DNA from: Formosimonas limnophila
GTDB lineage: Bacteria; Pseudomonadota; Gammaproteobacteria; Burkholderiales; Burkholderiaceae
Direction: 5' to 3'
DNA: 64,000 nucleotides
Assembly: GCF_014652675.1 (NCBI RefSeq)
Contig: NZ_BMZG01000003.1
Span: 109,240-173,239, forward strand
Part shown: positions 51,755 to 60,991 of the stretch, piece after piece
Layout of the letters: each line of letters begins with the position of its first letter
Numbering within the stretch: position 1 is the stretch's first letter
Made by a program: the position numbers and the translations under genes
The notes under the pieces: generated by a model
Told to the model about the DNA's origin: nothing
The model's database searches: none
What the model saw: the letters and a program-made list of their open reading frames with translations, nothing else

Positions 51755-53872
51755 TCAAAAAGGTAAGAGAAGTGACATTCCCGACACTTCCTTAAGGGGT
51801 TTATAATGAGGTTGTGCTGATAGCAAACCGCTGTGTCGCAAAAGCGCCTCTACTGACGGTTCTCTCCCCATAAATGCTTTAAATGATTCCATTGCTGGGC
51901 GTGAGCCACCAACCGCAAGGATATTCTGCCAATATTTTTGGCCAAGTTCAATGCTTAGAAGCGGTGCGTTGTTTGCTTGAGCTGATTCAAATGCCGAAAA
52001 AACATCGGCAGACAAAACTTCAGCCCACTTGTAGCTGTAGTAGCCCGCTGAGTAGCCACCAGAGAAAATATGACCGAAACTGTGCTGAAAGCGGTTGTAG
52101 CTGGGTGTCGGCATCACTGAAACACGTGAGCGCACATCGGCCAAAATGCTGTAAATAGCATCTGGTGTTTCGGCGCGGTACTGCTCGTGTAGTAAAATGT
52201 CATATAGCGAGAACTCTACTTGGCGCAGCATTTGCAGGCCTGATTGGAAGTTTTTGGCTGCGAGCATTTTATTAAATAAGCTGCGTGGCAAAGACTCGCC
52301 AGTTTCAACATGAGCACTCATACGCGTGAGAATGTCGTAATCCCAGCAGAAGTTTTCCATGAATTGACTGGGCAACTCGACAGCATCCCATTCAACGCCA
52401 CGAATACCCGCAACCGCGATGTCACTCACCTGCGTGAGCACGTGATGCAAGGCATGACCAGATTCGTGGAATAACGTGATGAGATCATCATGGGTTAAAG
52501 TGGACTCGCTGCCATCAAGCGGTGGGCTAAAGTTACACACCATCAGTGCGACGGGTGTTTGGATACCGCCATCGGTTTTGAGGCTGCGTGAACGCACTTC
52601 GTCCATCCATGCACCTTGGTTTTTGCCTGTGCGTGCGAAAGGGTCAAGGTAGATGCCGCCAATGACGGTATTTGCTTTTTTTAATTGGAAAAACTGCACA
52701 TCGGGATGCCACACTTGAGCTTCTGTCCGAACCAACTCGACACCAAACAAGCTCTTAATGACGTGAAACAAACCATCTAAGGCTTTGGACAAGGGGAAGT
52801 GGTCTTTGACCTCCTGCTCAGAGAAAGCATAACGCGCTTGGCGTAATTTTTCGCTGACGTAGGTGGTGTCCCACGCTTGTAAGTCTTCAATACCCACGGT
52901 CTCTTTGGCAAATTGTTTTAATTCCTCAAAATCAATCAAGGCCGATGGTCGTGCTTGCGCGGCCAAGTGGTTGAGAAAGTCGCTCACCTGTGTGACCGAG
53001 TCGGCCATTTTGGTTGCAAGAGAAACATCTGCGTGGTGTGCAAAGCCGAGTAATCTGGCCATTCTTTGGCGAATGGCGAGGATTTTTTGCATGTTTTGCG
53101 TGTTGTCGAACTCTGGTTGTGTCGTATTGGCATCCGAGGCGCGCGTTACATAAGCCTGATAAACCAACTCTCGCAAAGCACGATTGTCCGCATACTGCAT
53201 GATAGGAAAATACGATGGGAACTGTAAGGTGATTTTATAGCCGTCGTGATTGTCGGCTTGTGCGGCTGCCTGCATGGCGTCGATGGCTTCTGCGGGAAGG
53301 CCGCTTAATTCATCCAGAGTGACGTAGTGCGCAAACGCATTGGTCGCATCCAGTAGATTTTCAGAAAACTTCGCTTGCAGGCTGGATAGCTGTGTGGATA
53401 GCTCAAGAAACTCCGCTTTTTCTGCGTCATTGAGCAATGCACCTGAGAGTTTGAAGTCACGTAGAGCGGATGTGATGATTTGTTGTCGCGCGGGCGATAG
53501 TGCTGAAAAATGGGGCTCATCAGCCAACGTCTTGTAATGATTGAGTAACGCTTCACTTTGGCCAAGCGTTGTCCAAAAAGCCGTGATGTCTTCGAGGTGA
53601 GCGTTGTAGGCTTCGCGCCATTCTGGGGTGTCGATGACGTGGTGGCAATGCGAGACAACACTCCAAACACGGGATAATTGCTCTGTAGCGGCTTCTAACG
53701 GCTCAATGAGCGTTGACCATGACACGGCGTCTTTCGACATCGACTCAGCAGCCTTAAGGGCCTCGCGCGCTTGGGCAATCGACTGGCTAATGGCTTCATC
53801 GACGTGTACGGGATTAATGTCGGCGTAGCGTGGTAAATCGGAGAGGTCAAGAAGCGGGTTGTATGTGGTCAT
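51755..53872 (-). CDS. prlC: Oligopeptidase A (M3 family metallopeptidase)
   Basis: 705-residue cytoplasmic zinc peptidase degrading short peptides, including cleaved signal peptides. The zinc site is LFHESGHALHHVL (HExxH near residues 470-474) with the third ligand in GIRGVEWDAVELPSQFMENF. FARTGKNQGAWMDEVRSR and SFGHIFSGGYSAGYYSYKWAEVLSADVFSAFE are also family hallmarks. Length is near that of E. coli PrlC (680). Preceded by darP on the same strand, 45 bp apart. Confidence 0.95.
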   Translation of the reverse strand: MTTYNPLLDLSDLPRYADINPVHVDEAISQSIAQAREALKAAESMSKDAVSWSTLIEPLEAATEQLSRVWSVVSHCHHVIDTPEWREAYNAHLEDITAFWTTLGQSEALLNHYKTLADEPHFSALSPARQQIITSALRDFKLSGALLNDAEKAEFLELSTQLSSLQAKFSENLLDATNAFAHYVTLDELSGLPAEAIDAMQAAAQADNHDGYKITLQFPSYFPIMQYADNRALRELVYQAYVTRASDANTTQPEFDNTQNMQKILAIRQRMARLLGFAHHADVSLATKMADSVTQVSDFLNHLAAQARPSALIDFEELKQFAKETVGIEDLQAWDTTYVSEKLRQARYAFSEQEVKDHFPLSKALDGLFHVIKSLFGVELVRTEAQVWHPDVQFFQLKKANTVIGGIYLDPFARTGKNQGAWMDEVRSRSLKTDGGIQTPVALMVCNFSPPLDGSESTLTHDDLITLFHESGHALHHVLTQVSDIAVAGIRGVEWDAVELPSQFMENFCWDYDILTRMSAHVETGESLPRSLFNKMLAAKNFQSGLQMLRQVEFSLYDILLHEQYRAETPDAIYSILADVRSRVSVMPTPSYNRFQHSFGHIFSGGYSAGYYSYKWAEVLSADVFSAFESAQANNAPLLSIELGQKYWQNILAVGGSRPAMESFKAFMGREPSVEALLRHSGLLSAQPHYKPLKEVSGMSLLLPF

Positions 53873-53917
53873 GGCTTTTTTGGCTTGTAGGCGCTGTTAT
53901 TTTAAAACAGGGCTGGA

Positions 53918-54487
53918 TTAATCTTCGTCATCAAACTCACCGTCATGCTGGTCGTCGCTGACGATTTGGTTTTCTAAAACCAGTTTAATGGCTTGAAACA
54001 ATTCACGAAATGATTTCGGTGGTTTTTTTAACTCGAATTCCTTGCGTGTGTTGCGAACCAATGTGCGAATCTGCTGCACGTCAGCATGCGGATACTTCTC
54101 TAAGAACATGGTGATGGCGTCGTCTTTTTCAATCAGTTGATTGCGTAGACGCTCAATTAAATGCAGTTTTGCAGTTTCTGCAGCGGACGAGCCTTGGAAC
54201 TGGTCTATTTTTTCTTGAATTGGGCCAATCTCTTCATTGCGCATGATTTTGCCAATGTATTGCATTTGTCGACGGCGTGCTTCGTTGGCCGAGAGTCGCT
54301 TGTATTCTTTGATGGCATCTCGCAAGTCTTCCGACATGGGAATTTGAGCGAGTCGCTCTTTCGATAAATCAACGAGAATCCCACCTAAATCCTGTAGCTC
54401 ATTCATTTGGCGTTTGCGGGCTGTTTTGCTGATTTGCTCATCGTTTTGGGGCAAACCCTTGCCTTTTTGGTAGTAAATTTCGGTCAT
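53918..54487 (-). CDS. darP: Ribosome biogenesis factor DarP/YjgA (DUF615)
   Basis: 189-residue protein binding late 50S precursors. Conserved: SKTARKRQMNELQDLGGILVDLSKERLAQIPM (about 20-51), EARRRQMQYIGKIMRNEEIGPIQEKIDQFQ and RTLVRNTRKEFELKKPPKSFRELFQ. Acidic C-terminus (DDQHDGEFDDED). I started at the ATG at 54487 (MTEIYYQKG), as upstream codons would run into the divergent pmbA start. The darP/pmbA divergent pair is conserved in proteobacteria. Confidence 0.93.
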   Translation of the reverse strand: MTEIYYQKGKGLPQNDEQISKTARKRQMNELQDLGGILVDLSKERLAQIPMSEDLRDAIKEYKRLSANEARRRQMQYIGKIMRNEEIGPIQEKIDQFQGSSAAETAKLHLIERLRNQLIEKDDAITMFLEKYPHADVQQIRTLVRNTRKEFELKKPPKSFRELFQAIKLVLENQIVSDDQHDGEFDDED

Positions 54488-54556
54488 ATGCTCTTTTGGC
54501 TCAAATAGGTAAAACGGGGTATCATAGCGCGTTCGCAAAAATTTGAGAAAGTCACC

Positions 54557-55912
54557 ATGTCCGTACAGTTTGATTATACACGTAAGCAACTCGAAACAAT
54601 CGCCCAACAAGCCCTTGAGCTATCTAAGAAGGTGGGTGGTAGCGCATCTGCTGTGGAGGTTTCTGAATCAAATGGTCTGTCGGTTGGCACACGCAACGGC
54701 GAAGTCGAAACCGTTGAGCACAACCGTGATAAAAATCTATCGGTGACAGTTTATGTCGGTAAGCAGCGCGGCCATGCCAGTACCTCTGATTTCTCTGATG
54801 CAGCACTGGCGAGTACGGTACAAGCGGCGTATGACATCGCGAAATTCACTGCGGCCGATGCTTGTGCGGGTTTAACTGAGAAAAAATACTTGGTCGATAA
54901 AAAAATCGCCCAACAAGATTTGGATTTATACCACCCATGGGATTTATCAACCGCGGCTGCGATCGAGATTGCCAAAACTGCTGAAGCTGCGTCTTTCAAA
55001 GCCAATAAATACATCAAGAACTCCGAAGGCGGTTCTGTCTGCACAAGCCAAGGTCACTTCATCGCTGCCGCGAGCAATGGCTTTATGGGTGGCTTCGCCT
55101 ATTCGCGCCATCATTTGGGCGCGATGCCGATTGCGCAAAAAGGTCGAGAGATGGAGCGTGATGCCTGGTTTGCGTCGCACCGTGTGCCTGCCAAACTGGC
55201 TAGTCCAGAATCTATTGGTGAGTATGCGGCAAACCGCGCGGCTGCTCGGTTGGGCGCACGTAAAATATCCAGCCGCACTTGCCCTGTGCTGTTTGACGCA
55301 CAGCTTGCTTGTGGCCTTGTGGGGAATTTTACCCAAGCCATTAGCGGTGGTGCGTTGTATCGGAAAACCAGTTTTTTGCTCGATGCTTTAGGAGGCAAAG
55401 TTTTCCCAAAACACATCGATATCGTTGATGACCCATTCATTAAGCAGGGCATGGGCAGCGCGTATTTCGATGACGAGGGCGTCGCCACGCAACGCCGCAC
55501 ATTAATTGATCAAGGTGTCTTGCAGGGCTATCTGCTCTCAATGTACACGGCACGAAAATTAAAGATGCAGCCCACAGGAAACGCCAGTGGTTCGCATAAC
55601 TTGAGTTTGACCAGCCGAAAAACACGAAAAACCGATGATTTGGGTGAAATGCTGCGCAAACTGGGCACGGGGTTGTTTGTGACGGAATTGCTTGGGCAAG
55701 GTGTTAATTATGTCACAGGCGACTATTCGCGTGGTGTCGGTGGGTTTTGGGTGGAAAACGGCGTGATTGTTCACCCTGTGTCGGAAGTTACCATCGCTGG
55801 TAACCTCAAAGACATGTTTAAAAACATTGTTGCGGTTGGTTCGGATACCTTGGTTCGTGGTACGAAAACCACAGGTTCAATATTGATTGAATCGATGACA
55901 GTGGCTGGGTGA
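54557..55912 (+). CDS. pmbA: Metalloprotease PmbA/TldE
   Basis: 451-residue protein, partner of TldD, acting in peptide maturation (microcin-type) and CcdA degradation. N-terminal SNGLSVGTRNGEVETVEHNRDKNLSVTVYVGKQRGHASTSDFS (about 36-78); core PVLFDAQLACGLVGNFTQAISGGALYRKTSFLLD (about 240-273); C-terminal TGDYSRGVGGFWVENGVIVHPVSEVTIAGNLKDMF, the family end. TldE lacks the HExxH of TldD; none is seen here. Ends at a terminator shared with the convergent benE gene. Confidence 0.96.
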   Translation: MSVQFDYTRKQLETIAQQALELSKKVGGSASAVEVSESNGLSVGTRNGEVETVEHNRDKNLSVTVYVGKQRGHASTSDFSDAALASTVQAAYDIAKFTAADACAGLTEKKYLVDKKIAQQDLDLYHPWDLSTAAAIEIAKTAEAASFKANKYIKNSEGGSVCTSQGHFIAAASNGFMGGFAYSRHHLGAMPIAQKGREMERDAWFASHRVPAKLASPESIGEYAANRAAARLGARKISSRTCPVLFDAQLACGLVGNFTQAISGGALYRKTSFLLDALGGKVFPKHIDIVDDPFIKQGMGSAYFDDEGVATQRRTLIDQGVLQGYLLSMYTARKLKMQPTGNASGSHNLSLTSRKTRKTDDLGEMLRKLGTGLFVTELLGQGVNYVTGDYSRGVGGFWVENGVIVHPVSEVTIAGNLKDMFKNIVAVGSDTLVRGTKTTGSILIESMTVAG

Positions 55913-55930
55913 TGGTTTGTCTGTGTTACG

Positions 55931-55963
55931 AAAAGCGCGTTGATGACTCAACGCGCTTTTTTA
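55931..55963. terminator. Bidirectional terminator between pmbA and benE
   Basis: AAAAGCGCGTTGA / TCAACGCGCTTTT, 13-bp perfect stem with loop TGAC and T-rich flanks on both sides; it overlaps the benE stop codon. Confidence 0.9.
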
Positions 55964-57181
55964 TTTTACTTTTTTAAACTGCGTCAAAATCATATAGGCC
56001 GTACAACCGAGGACAATGCCCCAAAATGCGCTGCCAATATTGAACAGTTTCACACCTGATACACAGGTCATGAATGTGATGAGCGCAGCTTCGCGTTCGG
56101 GTACGCTGTGTTGTGCGCTCATGGCGTTGGTCAAACCATTCATGATGGCGCCAAGTAGTGCCAAACCAGCCAATACGGTAATGAGTTCGGTTGGCAACCC
56201 CAAAAAGAACAGCACCAAAACACCTGCGAAACTCCCCAAAATAATGCTGAATACACCGCACCACAGTCCCGAAATATAACGACGGGCGGGGTCGGGGTGC
56301 GACTCTTTTTCGGTACAAATCGCGGCAGTGATGGCGGCGAGGTTGATGCCAAAGTTGCCAAAGGGTGCGGTGATGAGGCTGAGAAATGAGGTGAGCGCGA
56401 CCAGCGGTTTGGCTGGGGTTTGTTCGGCGTTGTAACCTGATGCTCTGAGCACGGCGATGCCTGTCATTTGTTGGCCTGTGAGTGTGACCAATGCGAGTGG
56501 TAAGCCGATGTTCAACACCGCTGTCCACGTAAATTCAGGCATGGTGAATACAGGCACAGCCAGATCCAGTGACACACGCGGCACATCCGCCCCCACAACA
56601 CCAAATACATACACACAGCCAACAATCAAAACGGCAAGTACCGCATAACGTGCAAAAAATCGCTTACCAATCAAATACGTCGCCAGCATCGTCAGCATGA
56701 GTGCTGTGTGGCCTGATAATTCTGCAAATGTTTTGATGCCAAAGTTAAATAAAATTCCAGCCAGTAGTGCGGCGGCGATGGTTTTTGGGATTTTGTTCAT
56801 CACCACATCAAACGCGCCACTGATGGCGATGAGAAATATCACGAGCGACGCAATGACAAAGGCAGCGATGGCCTGCTCATAAGGCACACCTTGTAATGCC
56901 GTGATGAGAAATGCAGCACCCGGTGTGCTCCACGCCGTGATGATGGGGGCGCGTGTCCAAAAACTCAAAACAAACCCTGCCAAACCAAACGTCACACACA
57001 ATGCCCAAAGCATCGAGGTGGTGAGTTCACTGGAGAGTTGTCCTGTTTGAGCAGTTTGAATCACAATGGCCAGTGGGCCGCCGTAGCCAGCGAGAATGGC
57101 GATGATGGCGGCAATCAAAGCAGTGGGGGACTGGTCGCGTTTGAGGTCTGACCAAGTGATTCGTGTGGTGGTTGATTGCAT
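55961..57181 (-). CDS. benE: Benzoate/H+ symporter family transporter (BenE)
   Basis: 406-residue inner-membrane protein with about 11-12 hydrophobic helices. Family features: AIIAILAGYGGPLAIVIQTAQ near the start, TRAPIITAWSTPGAAFLITALQGVPYEQAIAAFV (about 92-125), GQQMTGIAVLRASGY and APFGNFGINLAAITAAICTEKESHPDPARRYISGLWCG (about 282-319). BenE imports benzoate with protons in some species; no benzoate catabolic genes lie in view, so the substrate is open. Monocistronic by position. Confidence 0.9.
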   Translation of the reverse strand: MQSTTTRITWSDLKRDQSPTALIAAIIAILAGYGGPLAIVIQTAQTGQLSSELTTSMLWALCVTFGLAGFVLSFWTRAPIITAWSTPGAAFLITALQGVPYEQAIAAFVIASLVIFLIAISGAFDVVMNKIPKTIAAALLAGILFNFGIKTFAELSGHTALMLTMLATYLIGKRFFARYAVLAVLIVGCVYVFGVVGADVPRVSLDLAVPVFTMPEFTWTAVLNIGLPLALVTLTGQQMTGIAVLRASGYNAEQTPAKPLVALTSFLSLITAPFGNFGINLAAITAAICTEKESHPDPARRYISGLWCGVFSIILGSFAGVLVLFFLGLPTELITVLAGLALLGAIMNGLTNAMSAQHSVPEREAALITFMTCVSGVKLFNIGSAFWGIVLGCTAYMILTQFKKVK

Positions 57182-57298
57182 AAAAAATAAATGAGTTTAT
57201 AAGGACGTGGTTTGCGATGAGTGCGTTGTTGGTACGTTAGTGTTGTATTGAATTCATACGTATGATGACGCTGCACATCATCGTACTGATGTCATGAG

Positions 57299-58135
57299 TT
57301 AAAAAACAGTGAGCTGCCCTTTAGAAAATGGCATCACCTGACCACCGACTTGAATACGCCCATCCATGCTTACATTCAAATACAAATGATTCGGACGGTT
57401 TATGGACGCCGCTTGCGTGATGTGCCAATTCAATGGTGCGAGATTTTGCGCGTGCGCCCATGCGCCGAGATTCGCGCAGGCCGAACCTGTGCCGGGGTCT
57501 TCGATGATGGCGTTGTCGATGTTGAAAAAATAACGCGATTGAATTTGCTCGTCATCTTTGAACCAAACATAAACATTCAGGCGCGCCGCATCGACCGCAG
57601 GATCGGCGAGCAAGACAAGGTCAGGCTTGACGCGCAGCAGCGCATCGTGATTCGTCAATGGCGCAATGAGTTGCCACGTGCCTGCATTCATCCAACAGGC
57701 ATTGGGCGCGACATCATCAGCGGACAATCCGAGTGCTTTTGCCAAATCATGCTGGCTCAAAGAGATTGGGTGCGAGCGATAACCCGATAAGCTCAAACGA
57801 TACACACCATCATTGTGATCAATCGAAACGGTTTTTGCCTTTGTCGTCAGCGAAAACGAGTCGCTTAACGCATGGTTTTTGTGCAGCCATGCCGCCGCAC
57901 CAATAGTGGGGTGACCCGCAAAAGGCATTTCGTGGTCAGGCGTGAAAATACGTAAATGCGCTACGTGTTCATCTGATTGACAAATAAACACCGTCTCAGA
58001 CAAATTGAACTGGCGAGCGATGAGCTGCATCTGCTCGTCACTTAGATCATCAGCATTTGGCACGATGGCTAGTGGATTACCGCCCCATGGGGTTTCGGCG
58101 AAAACGTTGTAGATGGCGTAGTTGAGTAATGACAT
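57299..58135 (-). CDS. PhzF-family isomerase/epimerase
   Basis: 278-residue protein with the duplicated diaminopimelate-epimerase-like fold. VFAETPWGGNPLAIVPNA (about 9-26), RQFNLSETVFICQ (Glu at the PhzF catalytic position, about 47), MPFAGHPTIGAAAWLH (about 70-85) and EDPGTGSACANLGAW (about 208-222). Members isomerise or hydrolyse small carboxylates; no phenazine genes are nearby, so phenazine synthesis is unlikely. Start ATG at 58135. It is the last gene of the amino-acid/amine cluster read on the minus strand. Confidence 0.9.
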   Translation of the reverse strand: MSLLNYAIYNVFAETPWGGNPLAIVPNADDLSDEQMQLIARQFNLSETVFICQSDEHVAHLRIFTPDHEMPFAGHPTIGAAAWLHKNHALSDSFSLTTKAKTVSIDHNDGVYRLSLSGYRSHPISLSQHDLAKALGLSADDVAPNACWMNAGTWQLIAPLTNHDALLRVKPDLVLLADPAVDAARLNVYVWFKDDEQIQSRYFFNIDNAIIEDPGTGSACANLGAWAHAQNLAPLNWHITQAASINRPNHLYLNVSMDGRIQVGGQVMPFSKGQLTVF

Positions 58136-58172
58136 GTTGTTTCCCAATATATTGAATGTCTATTGAATATTT

Positions 58173-58502
58173 TTAGTCCACGATGAAGAGCTTCGCACCC
58201 TCAATCGTCGATGAGCGATGCGCTTCGGCATTGTCCGCGACTTGGTAACTCATGCCTGCGGTCAGTGTGAGTATTCGCCCATCGTCCAACTCTGTGTGTA
58301 GCTCGCCGCTCAAGCACAACAGAATATGGCCTTTGCTACACCAATGGTCGGCAAGATAATTTGCGCTGTATTCAACCATGCGCACGCGAATGTGATCAAA
58401 TTGCGCCGTGCGCCAAATGGCCATGCCTGTTTCACCTTTGTGTTCGGTGGGCTCAATGGTTGACCAGTCGGTGGTGCCGAAAGGGATGTGGTTCATTTGC
58501 AT
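58173..58502 (-). CDS. Small cupin protein with DHWC-type motif
   Basis: 109-residue single-domain cupin. The segment YLADHWCSKGHILLCLSGELHTELDDGR (about 47-74) contains the metal-type His residues and the DHWC motif; GMSYQVADNAEAHRSSTIEGAKLFIVD is the second cupin block. It resembles the 'DHCW motif cupin' proteins of unknown function. Located between phzF-like and ridA-like genes. Confidence 0.82.
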   Translation of the reverse strand: MQMNHIPFGTTDWSTIEPTEHKGETGMAIWRTAQFDHIRVRMVEYSANYLADHWCSKGHILLCLSGELHTELDDGRILTLTAGMSYQVADNAEAHRSSTIEGAKLFIVD

Positions 58503-58529
58503 GTTGCTCTCAATTTTTTGATGATGAAA

Positions 58530-58929
58530 TCATTGTTCTGGCTGATGTTTAATAGCGTTTAAATTCATTGTCATCAATGCATTTTCTTTCGGTAAGTCGG
58601 ACACAACAACCACTGTTCGGGCGGGTAGGTGGCTGTGAAAATATTCGCTGTATGCTCTGTTCATTTTTGAGAAATCTTGAGTGTTTTTTAAAAAAAACGT
58701 GTATGTGCATCACATCATTTCGGTTTGCTCCGACGCTGGCAAGCAGTGTGTCAAAGGTGGCCAAAATTTGTCGGGCTTGACTGTATGCATCATCTCCCGC
58801 CATTTCTCCTGTCGCAGGGTCAACACCAGGCGTGCCTGAAATATTGATGAACGGACCAGACATGGCAATGTGGCTGTATGGTCCGATGGGTTTGAGGACG
58901 TTGGACCGGGTGAATGTTTGAATGGACAT
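58530..58929 (-). pseudogene. RidA-family deaminase gene with a frameshift in a T8 tract
   Basis: From the ATG at 58929 the frame reads SIQTFTRSNVLKPIGPYSH and later NRNDVMHIHVF, a RidA enamine/imine deaminase start. At the minus-strand run T8A6 (58697-58684) the frame shifts: removing one base gives VFLKNTQDFSKMNRAYSEYF, then LPARTVVVVSDLP, ending NLNAIKHQPEQ and TGA at 58530-58532. The 400-bp span minus one base is 133 codons, a normal RidA. So there is one extra T: a true mutation, a slippage-variable tract, or a sequence error. In the shifted frame translation ends at 58549 without the active-site region. Confidence 0.85.
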
Positions 58930-58943
58930 GAGTACCTTTAACG

Positions 58944-59860
58944 TTAGTGAGCAACACGTTTGGATAAAGCAATTAAAACAATGGTTACGCCGACCGTAAG
59001 CCACATGGCGAGCGTGGAGGGTTCATTAAAAATCACGGTGGCCCACACCAAACTGAGCAGAGTTTGCGAGAGTTGCACTTGTGAGACTTTCGCCGTGCCA
59101 CCCATGGTGAGGCCACCATACCAGAAGAAAAATCCGATGAGTTGGCTCATGAGGGCGAGGTAAATAAACATGCCCCAAGTCACTGCATCACTTGGCCAAC
59201 TGACCGTCTGAGCACTAACCGCCAAGGTTAATAATGCAGTGAAAGGCAACGCAAACACCAGCGCCCAACAAATCGACAGCACGCTGCTCATACGCGCAGA
59301 AACTTTCGCACCGTAGCAGTAGCCCATCGCGCCAATCGCCACGGCCGCAGCATCCAGCCATCGGCCCATTCTAACTGTGACGCATCGAAACCGACGTGGT
59401 GCATATTGTACGCGACGATGACCAACGCGCCGAGCACGGCGATGAACCAAAAGGTGCGCGGTTGTTTTTGGTGAAACAAAAAACTCGATCCGACAGCAGT
59501 GGCTAAAGGCAGCAGACCATTGAACACAATTGCATGTGATGACGGCACGGTTTGTAGCGCAAGCGAGCTGAATAGCGGAAAGAAGATGACCACGCCGAGG
59601 CTCGATAATACGATGTCCCGCCATGTGTCACGCGGTGGCAGTTTTGCACCTTTGATGATTAAGTATGCCAATGCCACCACACCCGCGAGCACTGTGCGGC
59701 CAAAGGCGATGAACGTCGCACTCATCCCGTGCGCGATGGCGTATTTGGTCAATGGCAGTGTGAAGCTGAAGATCAATACGCCGATGAATGCCAGTAAAAA
59801 CGCAGTGGAGGAGCGGCGCGGGGTGATTGTGTTGGTCATCGGTGTAGATAAGGTGATCAT
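58944..59860 (-). pseudogene. EamA/DMT-family transporter gene with a frameshift
   Basis: The first half (from the ATG at 59860) reads TAFLLAFIGVLIFSFTLPLTKYA ... FWFIAVLGALVIVAYNMHHV; the second half in another frame reads AAAVAIGAMGYCYGAKVSARM ... MGGTAKVSQVQLSQTLLSLVWATVIFNEPSTLAMWLTVGV. Together they form one ten-helix drug/metabolite exporter. The break lies at about 59341-59370, with no long homopolymer. The span is 917 bp; adding one base gives 306 codons, so a single-base deletion explains it. A start at 59839 is also possible. As written the gene is broken. Confidence 0.85.
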
Positions 59861-59959
59861 GGTTTTATGTGTGTTTTTGTTGAAATATGTGAGGATGCTT
59901 AATAAGCACCTTCGTTCCCTCTCCGCAGGAGTAGCGGGGTTCACGGTTGGGCTATTCCA

Positions 59960-60601
59960 CTACGCAGGAAACCACACTGATGCCGCGCAGTACAGCGTCA
60001 TTAAAACGATGCTGATATTCACCACTTTGGCTAAATTCGGGTTGTGCATCAAGCGGCGAATGCCTGCACCGCCTTGCACCCATGCGCCGCAGCACACGAG
60101 GTTGATGATGGTGAATAGAACTACGCCGAGTAAACTATTGGTCACCACTGAGCCTGTTGTGGGCAAATAAGCCGATGGCACAGACAAGCCCATCATCCAC
60201 GCTTTGGGATTGACGTATTGAAACAATGACGCTTGGATGAAGGTCATTGGTTTTGCCTGATTGTGGCTGTGGTCGTTGAGCGTTTTTTCATCAGGCAGTG
60301 CGCCACCTCGCCACAGCTTATAACTCAACCACAGCATGTACGCACAGCCGAGGATTTTAAGAGCCATTTGCGCATACGGTACTTCTAAAATCACAGCCGC
60401 CACGCCGATGCAGCACAAAAACAGCATGAACCCAAAGCCAAACGAGACGCCCAACAAGTGCGGTGTGCTTTTTTCAAAACCAAATCGCGCACCTGAGTGC
60501 AGCAGCATCAAATTGTTCGGTCCAGGTGTGATGGAGGATACGAATGCAAAGGAAGCCAGCGCGAGCAGGGCGGCGGGAGTGTATTGGAAAATTTCGTTCA
60601 T
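59960..60601 (-). CDS. LysE/RhtB family amino-acid exporter
   Basis: 213-residue inner-membrane protein with six predicted helices. Family motif SSITPGPNNLMLLHSGARFGF (about 23-43) near the N-terminus; LKILGCAYMLWLSYKLWRGG (about 84-103) and FQYVNPKAWMMGLSVPSAYL (about 128-147) follow. Exports amino acids or analogues; substrate unknown. It lies in the cluster with an Asp/Glu racemase, cupins and RidA, controlled in opposite orientation by a MocR-type gene. Confidence 0.92.
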   Translation of the reverse strand: MNEIFQYTPAALLALASFAFVSSITPGPNNLMLLHSGARFGFEKSTPHLLGVSFGFGFMLFLCCIGVAAVILEVPYAQMALKILGCAYMLWLSYKLWRGGALPDEKTLNDHSHNQAKPMTFIQASLFQYVNPKAWMMGLSVPSAYLPTTGSVVTNSLLGVVLFTIINLVCCGAWVQGGAGIRRLMHNPNLAKVVNISIVLMTLYCAASVWFPA

Positions 60602-60661
60602 GGTGGTTCCTTGTGTTTTTAAGTACTAAAATAAGCATGTTTCAAAGCGTGTTGTGTGGAC

Positions 60662-60988
60662 TCACTCATCATTGATTTTTGGTTCACCTTGGGCGGGATA
60701 AAAAATCACCCAAGTTGAAAAATCGTCACTAAATTGCTCAAAACGATGCGCAACGCCTTTTGCGACGAAAATAAAGTCACCTGCTTTAAAACCATGTCGC
60801 GTGTCATCGTTGTTAAAAATGCCTGTCCCTTTGAGGATGATGTACACCTCGTCATATTCGTGCGGTTGCTGTAGATCCTGTCCGACAGGTTGGTACAGAT
60901 CCACCGAGACTTGGTTATGTCGGAACACTTCTATAAACGGTGAGTGCTCGGTGAGATTTTGCAAAATATTGTGTGGCGTGATGTGCAT
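60662..60988 (-). CDS. Small cupin-domain protein
   Basis: 108-residue single cupin barrel: QQPHEYDEVYIILKGTGIFNNDDTRHGFKAGDFIFVAKGVAHRFEQFSDDFSTWVIF (about 40-97). The typical motif 1 His/Glu set is partly present (H43, E44, E47), and H81 stands in motif 2. Function unknown; perhaps a ligand-binding or dioxygenase-like protein. Its start lies 3 bp after the stop of the racemase gene, so the two are co-translated. Confidence 0.85.
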   Translation of the reverse strand: MHITPHNILQNLTEHSPFIEVFRHNQVSVDLYQPVGQDLQQPHEYDEVYIILKGTGIFNNDDTRHGFKAGDFIFVAKGVAHRFEQFSDDFSTWVIFYPAQGEPKINDE

Positions 60989-60991
60989 GGT

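Noticed and set aside
57299-58135. Phenazine biosynthesis locus based on the PhzF-like gene
   Set aside because: No other phz genes are near; PhzF-family proteins are widespread and unrelated to phenazines in most genomes.
59499-60170. Long plus-strand open frame across the EamA and LysE genes
   Set aside because: Antisense to two recognisable transporter genes; hydrophilic Thr/Met-rich translation with no family likeness.
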